64,000 bases of DNA. Origin: Streptomyces peucetius (GTDB taxonomy: Bacteria > Actinomycetota > Actinomycetes > Streptomycetales > Streptomycetaceae). The position numbers and the translations under genes are program-made. This document shows, in pieces, positions 1 to 10,641 of the stretch (the stretch's first letter is position 1; every line of letters starts with the position of its first letter). A model generated the notes under the pieces. The model made no database searches and was not told where the DNA came from. It saw nothing but the letters and a program-made list of their open reading frames with translations. The DNA lies in the NCBI RefSeq assembly GCF_025854275.1, contig NZ_CP107567.1, positions 4,712,001 to 4,776,000 on the forward strand, read 5' to 3'.

Positions 1-300
1 CTGAAGTACGCGGACCAGTCCAACAACCTGGTCAGCGGCAGTGGCCGTCTCGTCCTCCGCGGCCCCCACGGCGAGGCGGCGCTGGCGAGCGCGGCTGATG
101 ACGGCAGCGGCGCGGCGGCGGTCCTGTCCGACCAGCACGGTGATGTGACGGGCGCCTTCGCCCCGTCCACGGGTGCGCTGTCCCGCTCCTCGGCGTACTC
201 GCCCTTCGGCGAGGTCACCGAGAGCACGGGAGCGGTCGGAGTCCTCGGCTACCAGGGCGAGTTCACCGACCCGACCACCGGCCGGGTCAACATGCACGTC
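1..300 (+). pseudogene. RHS/YD-repeat protein fragment, truncated at a junction
   Basis: Frame 1 is open from the window edge and reads through the end of an RHS core: LSDQHGDV, then YSPFGEV, then GYQGEFTDPTTGRVNMH. In RHS/YD-repeat proteins this last motif is normally followed by ARWYDP and then a variable tip, often a toxin. Here the family match stops after NMH near base 297, and the same frame then runs antisense through a secreted-protein gene to a stop at 673-675. The end of the core and the tip are therefore missing. RHS proteins are large secreted or surface proteins, often polymorphic toxins. The start lies outside the window. The break may be a real deletion or an assembly join in repetitive sequence. 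Confidence 0.7.
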
Positions 301-636
301 CGAGGGCAGTTCGACCTCGGCGAAGCCCTCGAGTGCGGTGGCGTCGATGGTGATCGAGTAGCCCTCGGACGGGATCGGAGCCGGGTTCGGCTCGACGTCC
401 GGGTCGTAGGTGCCCGGCCCCTCCACCCTGATCTCCACGTTGTGCTCGGTGGGATCGACGTTGCCGCCGCTCAGCGACAGGTCGAGCTTGTCCGTCCCCT
501 TGATGGTGACGGGCACCGGGGCTTCCTCGGCGTGCGCGGTTCCTGTGACCCCCACGGCGGCGACCGCCGCGGCAGCCAGGCCGGCGAGTGCCGTCCGGCG
601 CCACGTGGAACGGGCGGAGACGCGTCTGATGTCCAC
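298..636 (-). CDS. Secreted protein, N-terminal part only
   Basis: A GTG at 634-636 follows a GGAGG eight bases upstream and opens a frame beginning with MDIRRVSARSTWRR. It continues with a hydrophobic alanine-rich stretch and a signal peptidase site after AHA, followed by EEAPVPVTIKG. About 110 residues look like genuine secreted protein (KLDLSLSGGNVDPTEHNVEI, then ATALEGFAEVELP). Beyond about base 298 the frame stays open to the window edge but only as the antisense of the RHS fragment, so the C-terminal half has been lost. The composition resembles Streptomyces cell-wall proteins of the LAETG type, like the neighbour on the other strand, but the anchor end is not present. The function is unknown. 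Confidence 0.6.
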
Positions 637-935
637 TCTCACTTCCTCCGGTACAACGGGAGCCACTTGGGGTGACACCTCGCACATGTGACCTCGCGGT
701 CGCGGGGAACGTTGCACGATCGCCGATCACGGATTCGTCTCGGTCCGGCCGCGGACGCAGGGCGTGGCGCAGGTCACATGAGGATCCTGTGAATTCGCGT
801 GCAACCAATCACCCTGGTCACAGGTCATGCATGCGTAACAACGACCTCCCGTGTTCGCACCCACGGTGGTGCCGGGGGTCGCACACCAGCCTTCGTGCCG
901 CCTTCGGGCGGCACCCAGACTTCACTGAGGTCTCA

Positions 936-2063
936 ATGAAGCTTCGCCGCGCCTTGGCCGTCGCTGCCGCGACTGCCGTCATCGCACCCGCCACCTTCCT
1001 GGCGGCGCCGGCTGCGTACGCGACGATCAGCAGCACCCCGATCGCATCCGAGACGGACACCGACAACCCGGGCACCGAAGACCCGGAGGGCGAGAAGTCC
1101 GAGGCCACGACCCCGGACACGACGACGCCGGACTCGACGGTCCAGGACGGCGACAAGCCCGACGCCACCACGCCGGACGACACCACGGACGGCGACACCA
1201 CGACCCCGGACGACACCACGGACGGCGACGAGCCCGACACCACGACCCCGGACGACACCAAGGACGGCGACAAGCCGGACACCACCCCGGACGACGACGA
1301 CAAGCCGGACACGGAGACTCCCGGCGATGAGGACCCCGAGGAGGAGTTCCCGCCGTACTGCGAGGAGCTGGACGAGAACTTCGAGGAGAAGGCACTCGGC
1401 CTCAAGCTCTCCGGACTGCCTGCCAAGATCGTCGCCGGCAGCGGCTGGGAGGACTTCAACCTCACCATCACCAACAACTCGAAGGCCGACCTCAAGGAGG
1501 TCGCCTTCTACGCCGAGGTCGAGAACTACGAGCTCGACGAGGACAAGTGGCTCAGCAAGCACGTCGAGCTGCAGTTCCGCCTTCCCGGCACCGACCAGTG
1601 GGAGCGGATCGGCAACGAGACGTACGCCGGTGACTACTTCTGGGGCGTCGAGACCATGAAGTCCCAGGACTTCGTGAAGATCGACCTGCGTGTCAGCATC
1701 GCCAAGGAAGCGCCTGCCGGTGACAGCTACGCCATCGGTTCCGGCGGCTACCTGGGCGACGTCGAGGGCCAGGAGTGCATCGCGGAGAGCGCGGGCGCCT
1801 GGGCGGACTTCACCGTCCTGAAGCCGGGCTCCTCGAACGAGAACCCGGGCGAGGCGAAGCCGGGCGAGGGCAAGCCGGAGGACAAGGGTCCCGACCCGAA
1901 GCCGCAGGGCGGCGTGAAGGAGCTCCCGGTCACCGGCAACCTCGCCGAGACCGGTTCCGACTCGAGCCTGCCCGTCATCGGCGCGGTCGGCGGTGTCGCC
2001 ATCCTCGCCGGTGCCGGCGCGGTCTTCGCCATGAAGCGCCGCCGTGGTGACGCCACCGCGTAA
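936..2063 (+). CDS. LAETG-anchored cell-wall surface protein (sortase substrate)
   Basis: This 375-residue exported protein starts at the ATG at 936 with MKLRRALAVA, a long hydrophobic signal and a likely cleavage after AYA (residue 29). Residues 40-138 are a low-complexity Asp/Thr/Pro/Gly linker built from TTPDDTTDGD-like repeats. A folded domain follows (about 140-300) with two cysteines near residues 142 and 281 that could form a disulfide. The C-terminus has LPVTG (330-334) and LAETG (336-340), a membrane span and KRRR, which is a classic sorting signal. LAXTG is the preferred motif of class E sortases in Streptomyces, so LAETG is probably the used site. The linker may span the peptidoglycan. 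The ligand or role of the folded domain is not recognisable. Confidence 0.85.
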   Translation: MKLRRALAVAAATAVIAPATFLAAPAAYATISSTPIASETDTDNPGTEDPEGEKSEATTPDTTTPDSTVQDGDKPDATTPDDTTDGDTTTPDDTTDGDEPDTTTPDDTKDGDKPDTTPDDDDKPDTETPGDEDPEEEFPPYCEELDENFEEKALGLKLSGLPAKIVAGSGWEDFNLTITNNSKADLKEVAFYAEVENYELDEDKWLSKHVELQFRLPGTDQWERIGNETYAGDYFWGVETMKSQDFVKIDLRVSIAKEAPAGDSYAIGSGGYLGDVEGQECIAESAGAWADFTVLKPGSSNENPGEAKPGEGKPEDKGPDPKPQGGVKELPVTGNLAETGSDSSLPVIGAVGGVAILAGAGAVFAMKRRRGDATA

Positions 2064-2110
2064 CCGCTGACGTCCGGCGCCCACGGGCGCCGGACCCCGT
2101 GAGCCACAAA

Positions 2111-2142
2111 GGCCGCTGCACTCGGAGGGGGGTGCAGCGGCC
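2111..2142. terminator. Bidirectional rho-independent-type hairpin
   Basis: GGCCGCTGCAC at 2111-2121 pairs perfectly with GTGCAGCGGCC at 2132-2142 across a ten-base loop. The hairpin lies between the stop of the LAETG gene and the stop of the convergent GMC oxidase gene, so it can end both transcripts. There is no clear U-tract, as is usual in Streptomyces. Confidence 0.8.
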
Positions 2143-2175
2143 TTCGTGCGTCCGGAGCCCGGAGCCCGGGCCGGG

Positions 2176-3993
2176 TCACTTCTTCGGCGGGACCGCCGGC
2201 ATGCCCAGGAACGGAAGCTTCAGCGCGCCGAACGCCCTCTCCGGGACCGCCGGGGACTTCGGCGCGACCGGGGACAGCCGCCGGTACTCCGCGCCCTGCG
2301 CCGGCCGCGGGTCGTCCTCGCCGTTGTTGGGCCAGAAGGACATCGCCCGCTCCGCCTGGGCCGTGATGGTCAGCGACGGGTTGACGCCCAGGTTCGCCGA
2401 GACCGCGGCCCCGTCCACGACCGAGATGCCGGGGTGGCCGTACAGCCGGTGGTACGGGTCGATGACGCCGGACTGCGGCGAGTCGCCGATCGGGCAGCCG
2501 CCGAGGAAGTGCGCGGTGAGCGGGGTGCCCATCAGTTCGCCGATGTTGGAGCCCGCGAAGCCGTTGATCTCCTCGGCGAGCAGCGAGGCCGCGCGCGTGG
2601 CCTCGGGGATCTGGGTCGGGTTCGGCGCGCCGTGCCCCTGGCGGGCGGTGAGCAGGCCCTTCCCGACGCCCTTCGGCTTGCGGTACGTGGTCAGCGAGTT
2701 GTCGAGGGACTGCATGACGAGGCCGATGATCGTCCGCTCCGACCAGCGCCGGTTGGAGAGCGCGCGCACCGCGAGCCACGGGTGCTTCGCCATGTTGCCG
2801 AGCCAGCCGGCGACCCGGCCCTTGACGCGGTAGGGCACCTGGAGGACGGTGAGGCCGCCCATCGCGTTCGAGCCCTTGCCGTAGCGGACGGGCTCGATGT
2901 GGGTGTTCTCGTCGGGGTGGATGGACGAGGTGATGGCGACGCCCCGCGTGAAGTCGACACGCTCCGCGCCGTGGCGCTTGCGGTAGCGCCGGTTGTCGGT
3001 CTGCGCGCCGACGAGGCCCTCGGAGTTGGTGCGGGTCAGCTCGCCGAGCCGTGCGGAAAGCCGCGGCAGCAGTCCGGCGTCCTTCATCCGGTGCAGCAGC
3101 GTCTGCGTGCCGTACGTACCGGCGGCGATGACGACGCGGCGGGCGGTGAACGTACGGCCCTTGCCCTTGCGCCGGTTGTCGCTCGGCAGGGTCTTGACGG
3201 CGAAGCCGCCCCGGGAGTCCTCGGTGACGGCGACGACGGACGTCATCGGGTGGACGACGGCGCCCGCCTTCTCCGCGAGGTACAGATAGTTCTCGTTGAG
3301 GGTGTTCTTCGCGCCGTGCCGGCAGCCCGTCATGCACTCGCCGCACTCGCTGCACGCCTTGCGGGAGGGGCCGACGCCTCCGAAGTAGGGGTCGGCGACC
3401 TCCTCGCCGGGCCTGGCCCTCACCGTGCCGTCGGCGTCGTCGCCGTCGCCGAAGAACACGCCGACGGGCGCCATGTGGAAGCTGTCGCCGACGCCCATCG
3501 CCTCCGCGGTCGCCTTCAGATGGACGTCGGAGGGGGTCATCGTCGGGTTGAGCCGCACACCGAGCATGCGCCGCGCCTGGTCGTAGTACGGCTTCAGCTC
3601 GTCCTGCCAGTCGGTGATGTCCTTCCACTGCGGGTCGTTGAAGAACGGCGCGGGCGGTACGTAGAGGGTGTTGGCGTAGTTGAGCGAACCGCCGCCGACG
3701 CCCGCTCCGGCCAGCACCATCACGTTGCCGAGCAGATGGATGCGCTGGATGCCGAAGAGGCCGAGGGCGGGTGCCCAGAGGTAGTTGCGCAGGTCCCAGG
3801 AGTTCTTCGGCAGCGAGTCGCGGGTGAAGCGCCGGCCGGCCTCGAGCACGCCGACCCGGTAGCCCTTCTCGGTGAGGCGCAGTGCCGAGACGGAGCCGCC
3901 GAAGCCGGAGCCCACGACGAGCACGTCGTAGTCGTACGCGACGCCGGCGCCCGCGTCAGCGTCCTGGTTTCGCGCAGGGGGTACCTCGGCCAT
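2176..3993 (-). CDS. GMC-family FAD-dependent oxidoreductase (cholesterol-oxidase-like)
   Basis: The 605-residue product has the FAD-binding Rossmann motif VVGSGFGGSVSALRL (residues 27-41) and the C-terminal GMC block HFLGGCPIG followed by GISVVDGAAVSANLGVNPS, where the flavin and substrate are held. The length and motifs fit the bacterial cholesterol oxidase/ChoD-like branch, which oxidises a sterol or other hydrophobic alcohol. Near residues 212-222 is ACSECGECMTGC, a C-x2-C-x2-C-x3-C arrangement like a ferredoxin cluster motif. I recall a similar cysteine group in mycobacterial ChoD-type proteins. The ATG at 3993 is chosen because of the GAGGAG upstream. There is no signal peptide. The aldehyde dehydrogenase gene lies 56 bases upstream on the same strand, so the two may be co-transcribed. 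The substrate is unknown. Confidence 0.85.
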   Translation of the reverse strand: MAEVPPARNQDADAGAGVAYDYDVLVVGSGFGGSVSALRLTEKGYRVGVLEAGRRFTRDSLPKNSWDLRNYLWAPALGLFGIQRIHLLGNVMVLAGAGVGGGSLNYANTLYVPPAPFFNDPQWKDITDWQDELKPYYDQARRMLGVRLNPTMTPSDVHLKATAEAMGVGDSFHMAPVGVFFGDGDDADGTVRARPGEEVADPYFGGVGPSRKACSECGECMTGCRHGAKNTLNENYLYLAEKAGAVVHPMTSVVAVTEDSRGGFAVKTLPSDNRRKGKGRTFTARRVVIAAGTYGTQTLLHRMKDAGLLPRLSARLGELTRTNSEGLVGAQTDNRRYRKRHGAERVDFTRGVAITSSIHPDENTHIEPVRYGKGSNAMGGLTVLQVPYRVKGRVAGWLGNMAKHPWLAVRALSNRRWSERTIIGLVMQSLDNSLTTYRKPKGVGKGLLTARQGHGAPNPTQIPEATRAASLLAEEINGFAGSNIGELMGTPLTAHFLGGCPIGDSPQSGVIDPYHRLYGHPGISVVDGAAVSANLGVNPSLTITAQAERAMSFWPNNGEDDPRPAQGAEYRRLSPVAPKSPAVPERAFGALKLPFLGMPAVPPKK

Positions 3994-4049
3994 GGCTCTC
4001 CTCGTGAAATGTGCGGGGCGTCCGGGGACGGGGGCGGCGGGTTCGGGGT

Positions 4050-5672
<1,623 letters not shown>

Positions 5673-5783
5673 GGGGGCGAGAGTAGGCGTAGCGAAGCAC
5701 TTTGGGTACCCGTCGGTAACACCTTTTCACCAGGTGTGCACGACCATGCCAGCGATCACTGGCACATAAGCCCTGATCAGGGG

Positions 5784-7430
5784 CTACTCACCGCTCGGAG
5801 GCCGCCATCCGCGCAACATGATGTCGAACTGCTCACGCGTCGTCGTCCAGTCCTGCGCGGGGCCCGACATGTAGAGGGCGTACTCCGTGCCGTCGTCCTC
5901 GTAGTACATCTGGTCGATCGCCCGCCGCGGGCCGGGGTGCTCGGTGCGCTCGGTCCAGGTGAACTCCCAGAGCGCGGAGAGCATCTGGTCCCGGAAGGTG
6001 TTGGGGTGCAGCTGCACCCGCCGGTAGTCCGGCAGCCGCTTCTCAAGATTCTTCTGCATGTCGAGCATGTGCATGTACGGGTTCTCGTGGTCGGGCGCCG
6101 GATCGATGCTGATACGGATGCGGTGCCGGCCGTTGTCCGGCGTGTAGTCGATCTGGTTGCCGTCCGTCTGACGCCGCCAGCCTTCGGGCACCCAGAGGCC
6201 GAAGCCCTCCGGGTCCTCGACGCGTTCCCAGCCCTTCGGGAGCCCGGACCGGTCCTCCGCCTCAGGGGTCTTCTCGGGCTCGCCCGCCGACCGGGTCCCA
6301 CCACCCCCGCCGTCCCTGCCCGCGTACTGCGTCGCCAGGCCCGCTCCCCCGCCGACCACGGCCGCCAGGACCATGACGATCAGCGCGGTGCGTATCCGCC
6401 CGCCGCGACGCCTCGCGGCGGGCCCGGCCGCAGGTGCCGTGCCGGATTCCCCCGCATAGGGCTCCGACGCGGTACCGGACCCCGGTGCCGTACGCAACTC
6501 CGGTGCCCTGCGGGACTCGTGTGCCGCAGCGTGCTGGGCCATCCGCTGCGTCGGCACGCGCATCGGATGACGCATCGGCTCCGTGGCGTCCGGCGCACGT
6601 CCTTCCATGGCCCCGGTCAGCATCCGCTCGGCCTCGGCCGCGGAGGGGCGCGCGGCCGGGTCCTTGCGCAGCAGCGCCAGGATCACCGGACCGAGCCGCC
6701 CCGCCCGCACCGGAGCCGGCGGCTCCTCGTCCACCACGGCCTGCATGGTCGACAGCGGCGACGAACGCCGGAAGGGGGACGTCCCCTCCACCGCGGTGTA
6801 CAACGTCGCACCCAGCGACCACAGATCGGAGGCGGGCCCCGGGTCATGACCCCGGACGCGCTCGGGCGCGAGATAGTCGATCGAACCGACGATCTCGCCC
6901 GTCCTGGTGATCGTCGCGTCGCCCTCGATGGCCGCGATCCCGAAGTCCGTTATCAGCGCCCGGCCGTCCCTGCCCAGCAGCACGTTGGCGGGCTTGATGT
7001 CCCGGTGCAGCACCCCGGCCGCGTGCGCGGCACCCAGCGCCCGCAGGACGTCGAGACCGATCCGCGCCGCCTCCCGCTCGTCGATCCGCCCCGGTTCCTT
7101 GGCGGCGTCCGCGAGTGAGGGCCCGTCCACGTACTGCATGACGATCCAGGGCCTGGCGTCGTGCTCCAGCACGTCGTGGACGGTGACGACTCCCGGGTGG
7201 CTGATGCGCGCGGCAGCCCGCGCCTCTTTCTGGGTACGGGCGTGCAGCACGGCCCGGTCGGCCTCCGACACGTACAGCCCCGCCGTCAACTCCTTGACAG
7301 CGACCACTCTGTGCAACACCTCGTCATGGGCGCGCCACACCTTGCCCATGCCGCCACGTCCGATGGCCTCGCCCAGCCGATAGCGTCCGGCGAGCAGCAG
7401 ACCGGCGTCCGCACTTCGAGTTTCTTCCAC
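5784..7430 (-). CDS. Membrane Ser/Thr protein kinase with extracellular C-terminal domain
   Basis: The 548-residue protein is a complete PknB-type kinase. It has the glycine loop GRGGMGKV (24-31), Lys46 in VAVKEL, HRDIKPANV with Asp144, and the TDFG motif with Asp162. A basic linker leads to one membrane span at about residues 345-366. An outer domain of about 160 residues begins GLPKGWERVEDPEGFG. The outer domain has the same PEGF/GYxxxxDPEGF start as those of the two neighbouring kinases, which suggests duplicated sensor kinases reading related envelope signals. The start is GTG at 7430. It is the last gene of three kinases in the same direction, with gaps of 113 and 128 bases, so each may have its own promoter. 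Confidence 0.92.
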   Translation of the reverse strand: MEETRSADAGLLLAGRYRLGEAIGRGGMGKVWRAHDEVLHRVVAVKELTAGLYVSEADRAVLHARTQKEARAAARISHPGVVTVHDVLEHDARPWIVMQYVDGPSLADAAKEPGRIDEREAARIGLDVLRALGAAHAAGVLHRDIKPANVLLGRDGRALITDFGIAAIEGDATITRTGEIVGSIDYLAPERVRGHDPGPASDLWSLGATLYTAVEGTSPFRRSSPLSTMQAVVDEEPPAPVRAGRLGPVILALLRKDPAARPSAAEAERMLTGAMEGRAPDATEPMRHPMRVPTQRMAQHAAAHESRRAPELRTAPGSGTASEPYAGESGTAPAAGPAARRRGGRIRTALIVMVLAAVVGGGAGLATQYAGRDGGGGGTRSAGEPEKTPEAEDRSGLPKGWERVEDPEGFGLWVPEGWRRQTDGNQIDYTPDNGRHRIRISIDPAPDHENPYMHMLDMQKNLEKRLPDYRRVQLHPNTFRDQMLSALWEFTWTERTEHPGPRRAIDQMYYEDDGTEYALYMSGPAQDWTTTREQFDIMLRGWRPPSGE

Positions 7431-7543
7431 GTACCCCGTCCCGTTCCTTGGAATGACAGGTTACGGAGGGGAAGCACGGCCATGGAACCTCGCACGCCTC
7501 AAGTGACCGCACTGTAATGCGCGTTCTGTGCGCGGCTGCACAC

Positions 7544-10513
7544 TCAGCGGGTGGCACGGTAACTGCCAGTGGCCTGCTCGAAGATCTCGGTCACCTTGTC
7601 ACGCTCCGCCTCGGGCCCGATCACCTGGACCACGTGGTAGACACCGTCCACGGCGAGCGCGAGGTTGCGCACGTACACCTCACGGCCGTTGCCGTCCTGC
7701 CACGTGAACTGGCCCTCGGCCATGGACCGTCCACCGACCTCGATACGGCGCAGCCCGCTCGCACTGGCCCACGACGAGTCACGGAAGGGCTGCAGTTCCG
7801 GCTCCTTGTCCCGCTGATAGGCCAGCGGGTCGTCGCCGTTCTGCCGCACGGTGTCCCGGCCGGGGACCACGATCAACGTGAAATCGCCCCCGGTGTAGCG
7901 GACTTGGCCGACGTCGTTGATCGGCCGGCGCTGCCACGACCGGTCGACGGCGATCCGGAAGCCCTCCGGGTCGTCGCGGAGCACATACCCCTCGGGGAGC
8001 TCGCCGGCCGGGGCGGAGGTCTGCGGCTGCTGCGAGCCGGGGGTGCCGCCGGCCGTGGGCGCGGAACCGCCCTCGCCGCCCGTACGGCCGGGGCTCGGCC
8101 CGGTACCCGACGGCTGCGCGCCCGCGTTCTGCCCCTGCTGCGGCGGCTGTTGCTCGTCGGACTTCGGCATGAACAGCACCGCGTACGCGATCGCGGCCAC
8201 CAGGGCGAGCAGGATCAGCAGCAGGAGCGTACGCCCGAGCGCACGCGGCGCGCGCCCCGTGTTCCCGTACGACGTCCGGTACGACGTGTCGCGGGGCGGC
8301 ACCTCGTACGGCTCCTCGTACGCGCGTACCGGTGGGACGGCTTCGGCACGCGCCCCCTCCCGGACCCGGCCCCGCTCGCGCCCCTTGGCCTTCTTGTGGC
8401 GGTGGCGGCCGTGCGCCGTGTCCGCCGCGCCCCGCCGGCGTCTGCGGACCAGTTCGCCCCGCCGGCGCACGATCGGCAGCCGTGATCCGTCGACCACACC
8501 GGCGGGCAGCGGCACGACGTCCGTACCGGCCTCCGGCTCGGGAGCCGACCGCACCAGCGAGCGCAGCCAGCCGCGCAGCTCCTCGAAGTCCGGGCGCTCC
8601 GTGGGGTCCTGACGCAGCAGCGACTCGACGACCGGCCGCAGCGGGCCGCACTCCTCCGCGAAGGCGGGCGGCTCCGCGCAGACCAGCTGGACCAGCTCGG
8701 CCGCGCTGTCCTCCGGATACGGCGCGTGCCCCTGTACGGCCCGGTACAGCAGCGCCCCCAGCGCCCACAGGTCGGTGGCCGGGCCGACCGGTGCGGCCAG
8801 CTGCCAGTTCTCGTGCACGGGGCCGGCCTGCTCGGGCGCCCACCGCTCGGTGACGGCACCGACGACGGTGATCCGCGCCTGGCGGGCGCGCTCTGCCGCC
8901 AGCGGGGTGGAGGGGCCGCTGTACGCGGGCGCCCTGGTGCCGGCGACGGCGTCGTCCCAGCTGCCGGCGGGTGCTTCGCCGCCCGTCGCGGGACGGCGCT
9001 GCGCATCGGCGCGCATGGCGTCGCCACCGCGGTGCCAGCTGCCACCGGCCACGCTTTCGTTCCGCGCCGACGGAAGGGCGGGGCGCACCCCGCCCGAATA
9101 CCTGCCGCCGGTGCCTCCAGGACCCGCCGGGCCGCTGTCGGCACGCGCGACGGGCGACACCGGCCGGACGCCGCGCTCGCTGTCCGCACGGCGGACGCCG
9201 TAGGGGTCGTCGCGGTACGGGTCATGGTCACGCGGACCCGGCAGGGCGGGGCGGGCGGCGATGCCGCGGGGGCCGCCGCCTGCCACGGGCAGCGAACCGG
9301 GCCCCTCGCGGCCGGGGAACGGCTCGTCGTGCCAGATGCCCGCCAGCCTGGCCCGCCCGGGGCCTTCCTGGTCCGGATCGGCCCCGGGTGCGGTCCGGTC
9401 GGACCCGCCGTCGATGCGATACACGTCGTCACGGCCGTACCGGCCGCCGTGGTCGTACTCGTCGTGGGTGCCGCGGGCGTATCGGCCGTCGCGGCCCGTG
9501 CCTGCCGCGCCGCCCGCGCCGTCCGCGCCGGGGAGGGAGCCCTCGAAACCGGGCTCCTCGAAGTCCGCGTCGTCGTCCTCGTCCCGGAGACCGAGCCCGA
9601 GCAGACCGCGGCGTCCCTCGTCGGGCCGGCGCGCCCACCAGTCGGGGTCGAGGCCGTCCTGTTCCAGGGCCTCATGGCGTCGCACCGCGTCGGCGTCCTC
9701 CGCGTGGCGCCGGTCCTCGCCCGTTCGCGCCCCGGCCCGCGCCCCGGCGCGGTACGCCGCGATCGCGCCGGCCCGGGCGGCGCGCACGTCCGGCACTCCG
9801 GCCGCCGGGCCGCCGCCGTCGGGCTCGCTCACATCGTCGGCGACGGCGTGGTCGTCACCGGACTCGCCCCCGAACGCGCCCTCCGGCTCCGTGTCCGCCT
9901 CGGGTTCCGGCACGGGCGCGTACCCGCACAGCGCCTCCTCCGCCGCGCCGGACGCCAGCCCCGTGAGCACGATGCGTCCGTCGTCGCAGACGAGCACCGT
10001 ACGGACGGTGATGTTGCGGTGGGTCCAGCCGTGCGCGTGCAGGACGCGCAGCGCGGTCAGCACGTCGGAGGCGACTTCGGCGGCCCGGTAGGGGCTGAGG
10101 GGCTTCTCCGCGAGCAGCGCGGCGAGCGGCCGGGCCGCGACCCGTTCGCTCACTATCCACAGCGAGCCGTCCTCGGCGAACACGTCGAAGACCTGGTCCA
10201 GCCGGGGATGGTCGGGGATCTGCGCGGCCGCCTGCGCCGCCTCGACGGCACGCCGCACCGCCGGGTCCGTGGGCCGCCGTGTCGTGCCGCCCCTGCCACC
10301 GCCCCGGGCCTGCCGGGGCACGGCGGCCCCGGCGAGACCGTCCCCGTCGACCACCTCCGCGTCCACGATCTCGGGCAACGGCACCTGCCGCACCAGGACT
10401 TCGTGCCCGCTGTAGGTGTCGAACGCGCGGGTCTCCGTGAACTCGTACGCGTCGGAGGGCGGCAACGGCAGGCGGTAGCGGTCGGCGAGCACCCTGCCCG
10501 CATAGTCGTCCAC
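7544..10513 (-). CDS. Transmembrane pseudokinase with a large activation-segment insert
   Basis: The 989-residue protein follows the kinase fold but has lost the catalytic residues. There is no glycine-rich loop after DRYRLPLPP, the VAVK lysine is Arg42 (VLVRQV), the HRD aspartate is Asn167 (THRNITVRTVL), and TDFG reads TGLA near residue 184. The C-lobe returns at about residue 554 with WAPEQAG and DLWALGALLYRAV, so roughly 350 residues rich in Gly, Asp, Arg and Pro sit where the activation segment should be. A membrane span lies at about 761-781, then a Gly/Pro linker and an outer domain starting LPEGYVLRDDPEGF. The GTG at 10513 is preceded by GGGGAGG. It probably acts as a scaffold or allosteric partner of the flanking kinases rather than as an enzyme; that role is inference. 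Confidence 0.85.
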   Translation of the reverse strand: MDDYAGRVLADRYRLPLPPSDAYEFTETRAFDTYSGHEVLVRQVPLPEIVDAEVVDGDGLAGAAVPRQARGGGRGGTTRRPTDPAVRRAVEAAQAAAQIPDHPRLDQVFDVFAEDGSLWIVSERVAARPLAALLAEKPLSPYRAAEVASDVLTALRVLHAHGWTHRNITVRTVLVCDDGRIVLTGLASGAAEEALCGYAPVPEPEADTEPEGAFGGESGDDHAVADDVSEPDGGGPAAGVPDVRAARAGAIAAYRAGARAGARTGEDRRHAEDADAVRRHEALEQDGLDPDWWARRPDEGRRGLLGLGLRDEDDDADFEEPGFEGSLPGADGAGGAAGTGRDGRYARGTHDEYDHGGRYGRDDVYRIDGGSDRTAPGADPDQEGPGRARLAGIWHDEPFPGREGPGSLPVAGGGPRGIAARPALPGPRDHDPYRDDPYGVRRADSERGVRPVSPVARADSGPAGPGGTGGRYSGGVRPALPSARNESVAGGSWHRGGDAMRADAQRRPATGGEAPAGSWDDAVAGTRAPAYSGPSTPLAAERARQARITVVGAVTERWAPEQAGPVHENWQLAAPVGPATDLWALGALLYRAVQGHAPYPEDSAAELVQLVCAEPPAFAEECGPLRPVVESLLRQDPTERPDFEELRGWLRSLVRSAPEPEAGTDVVPLPAGVVDGSRLPIVRRRGELVRRRRRGAADTAHGRHRHKKAKGRERGRVREGARAEAVPPVRAYEEPYEVPPRDTSYRTSYGNTGRAPRALGRTLLLLILLALVAAIAYAVLFMPKSDEQQPPQQGQNAGAQPSGTGPSPGRTGGEGGSAPTAGGTPGSQQPQTSAPAGELPEGYVLRDDPEGFRIAVDRSWQRRPINDVGQVRYTGGDFTLIVVPGRDTVRQNGDDPLAYQRDKEPELQPFRDSSWASASGLRRIEVGGRSMAEGQFTWQDGNGREVYVRNLALAVDGVYHVVQVIGPEAERDKVTEIFEQATGSYRATR

Positions 10514-10641
10514 GACGCCTCCCCACCAGCGCGCTGTCCACGGCCGGAACCGGAACCACGCACGAAGCCGTCAATTCCGGTCACTCAGCGGCCCCTTGTG
10601 GCTGCGTACCGTCCGCGACCTCTCACGATACGTGCCCTCGG

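Noticed and set aside
774..792. TCAC...AGGATCCT...GTGA partial palindrome upstream of the LAETG gene, as a Crp-like site
   Set aside because: The half sites are reversed relative to the Crp consensus and the spacing differs; not enough to call.
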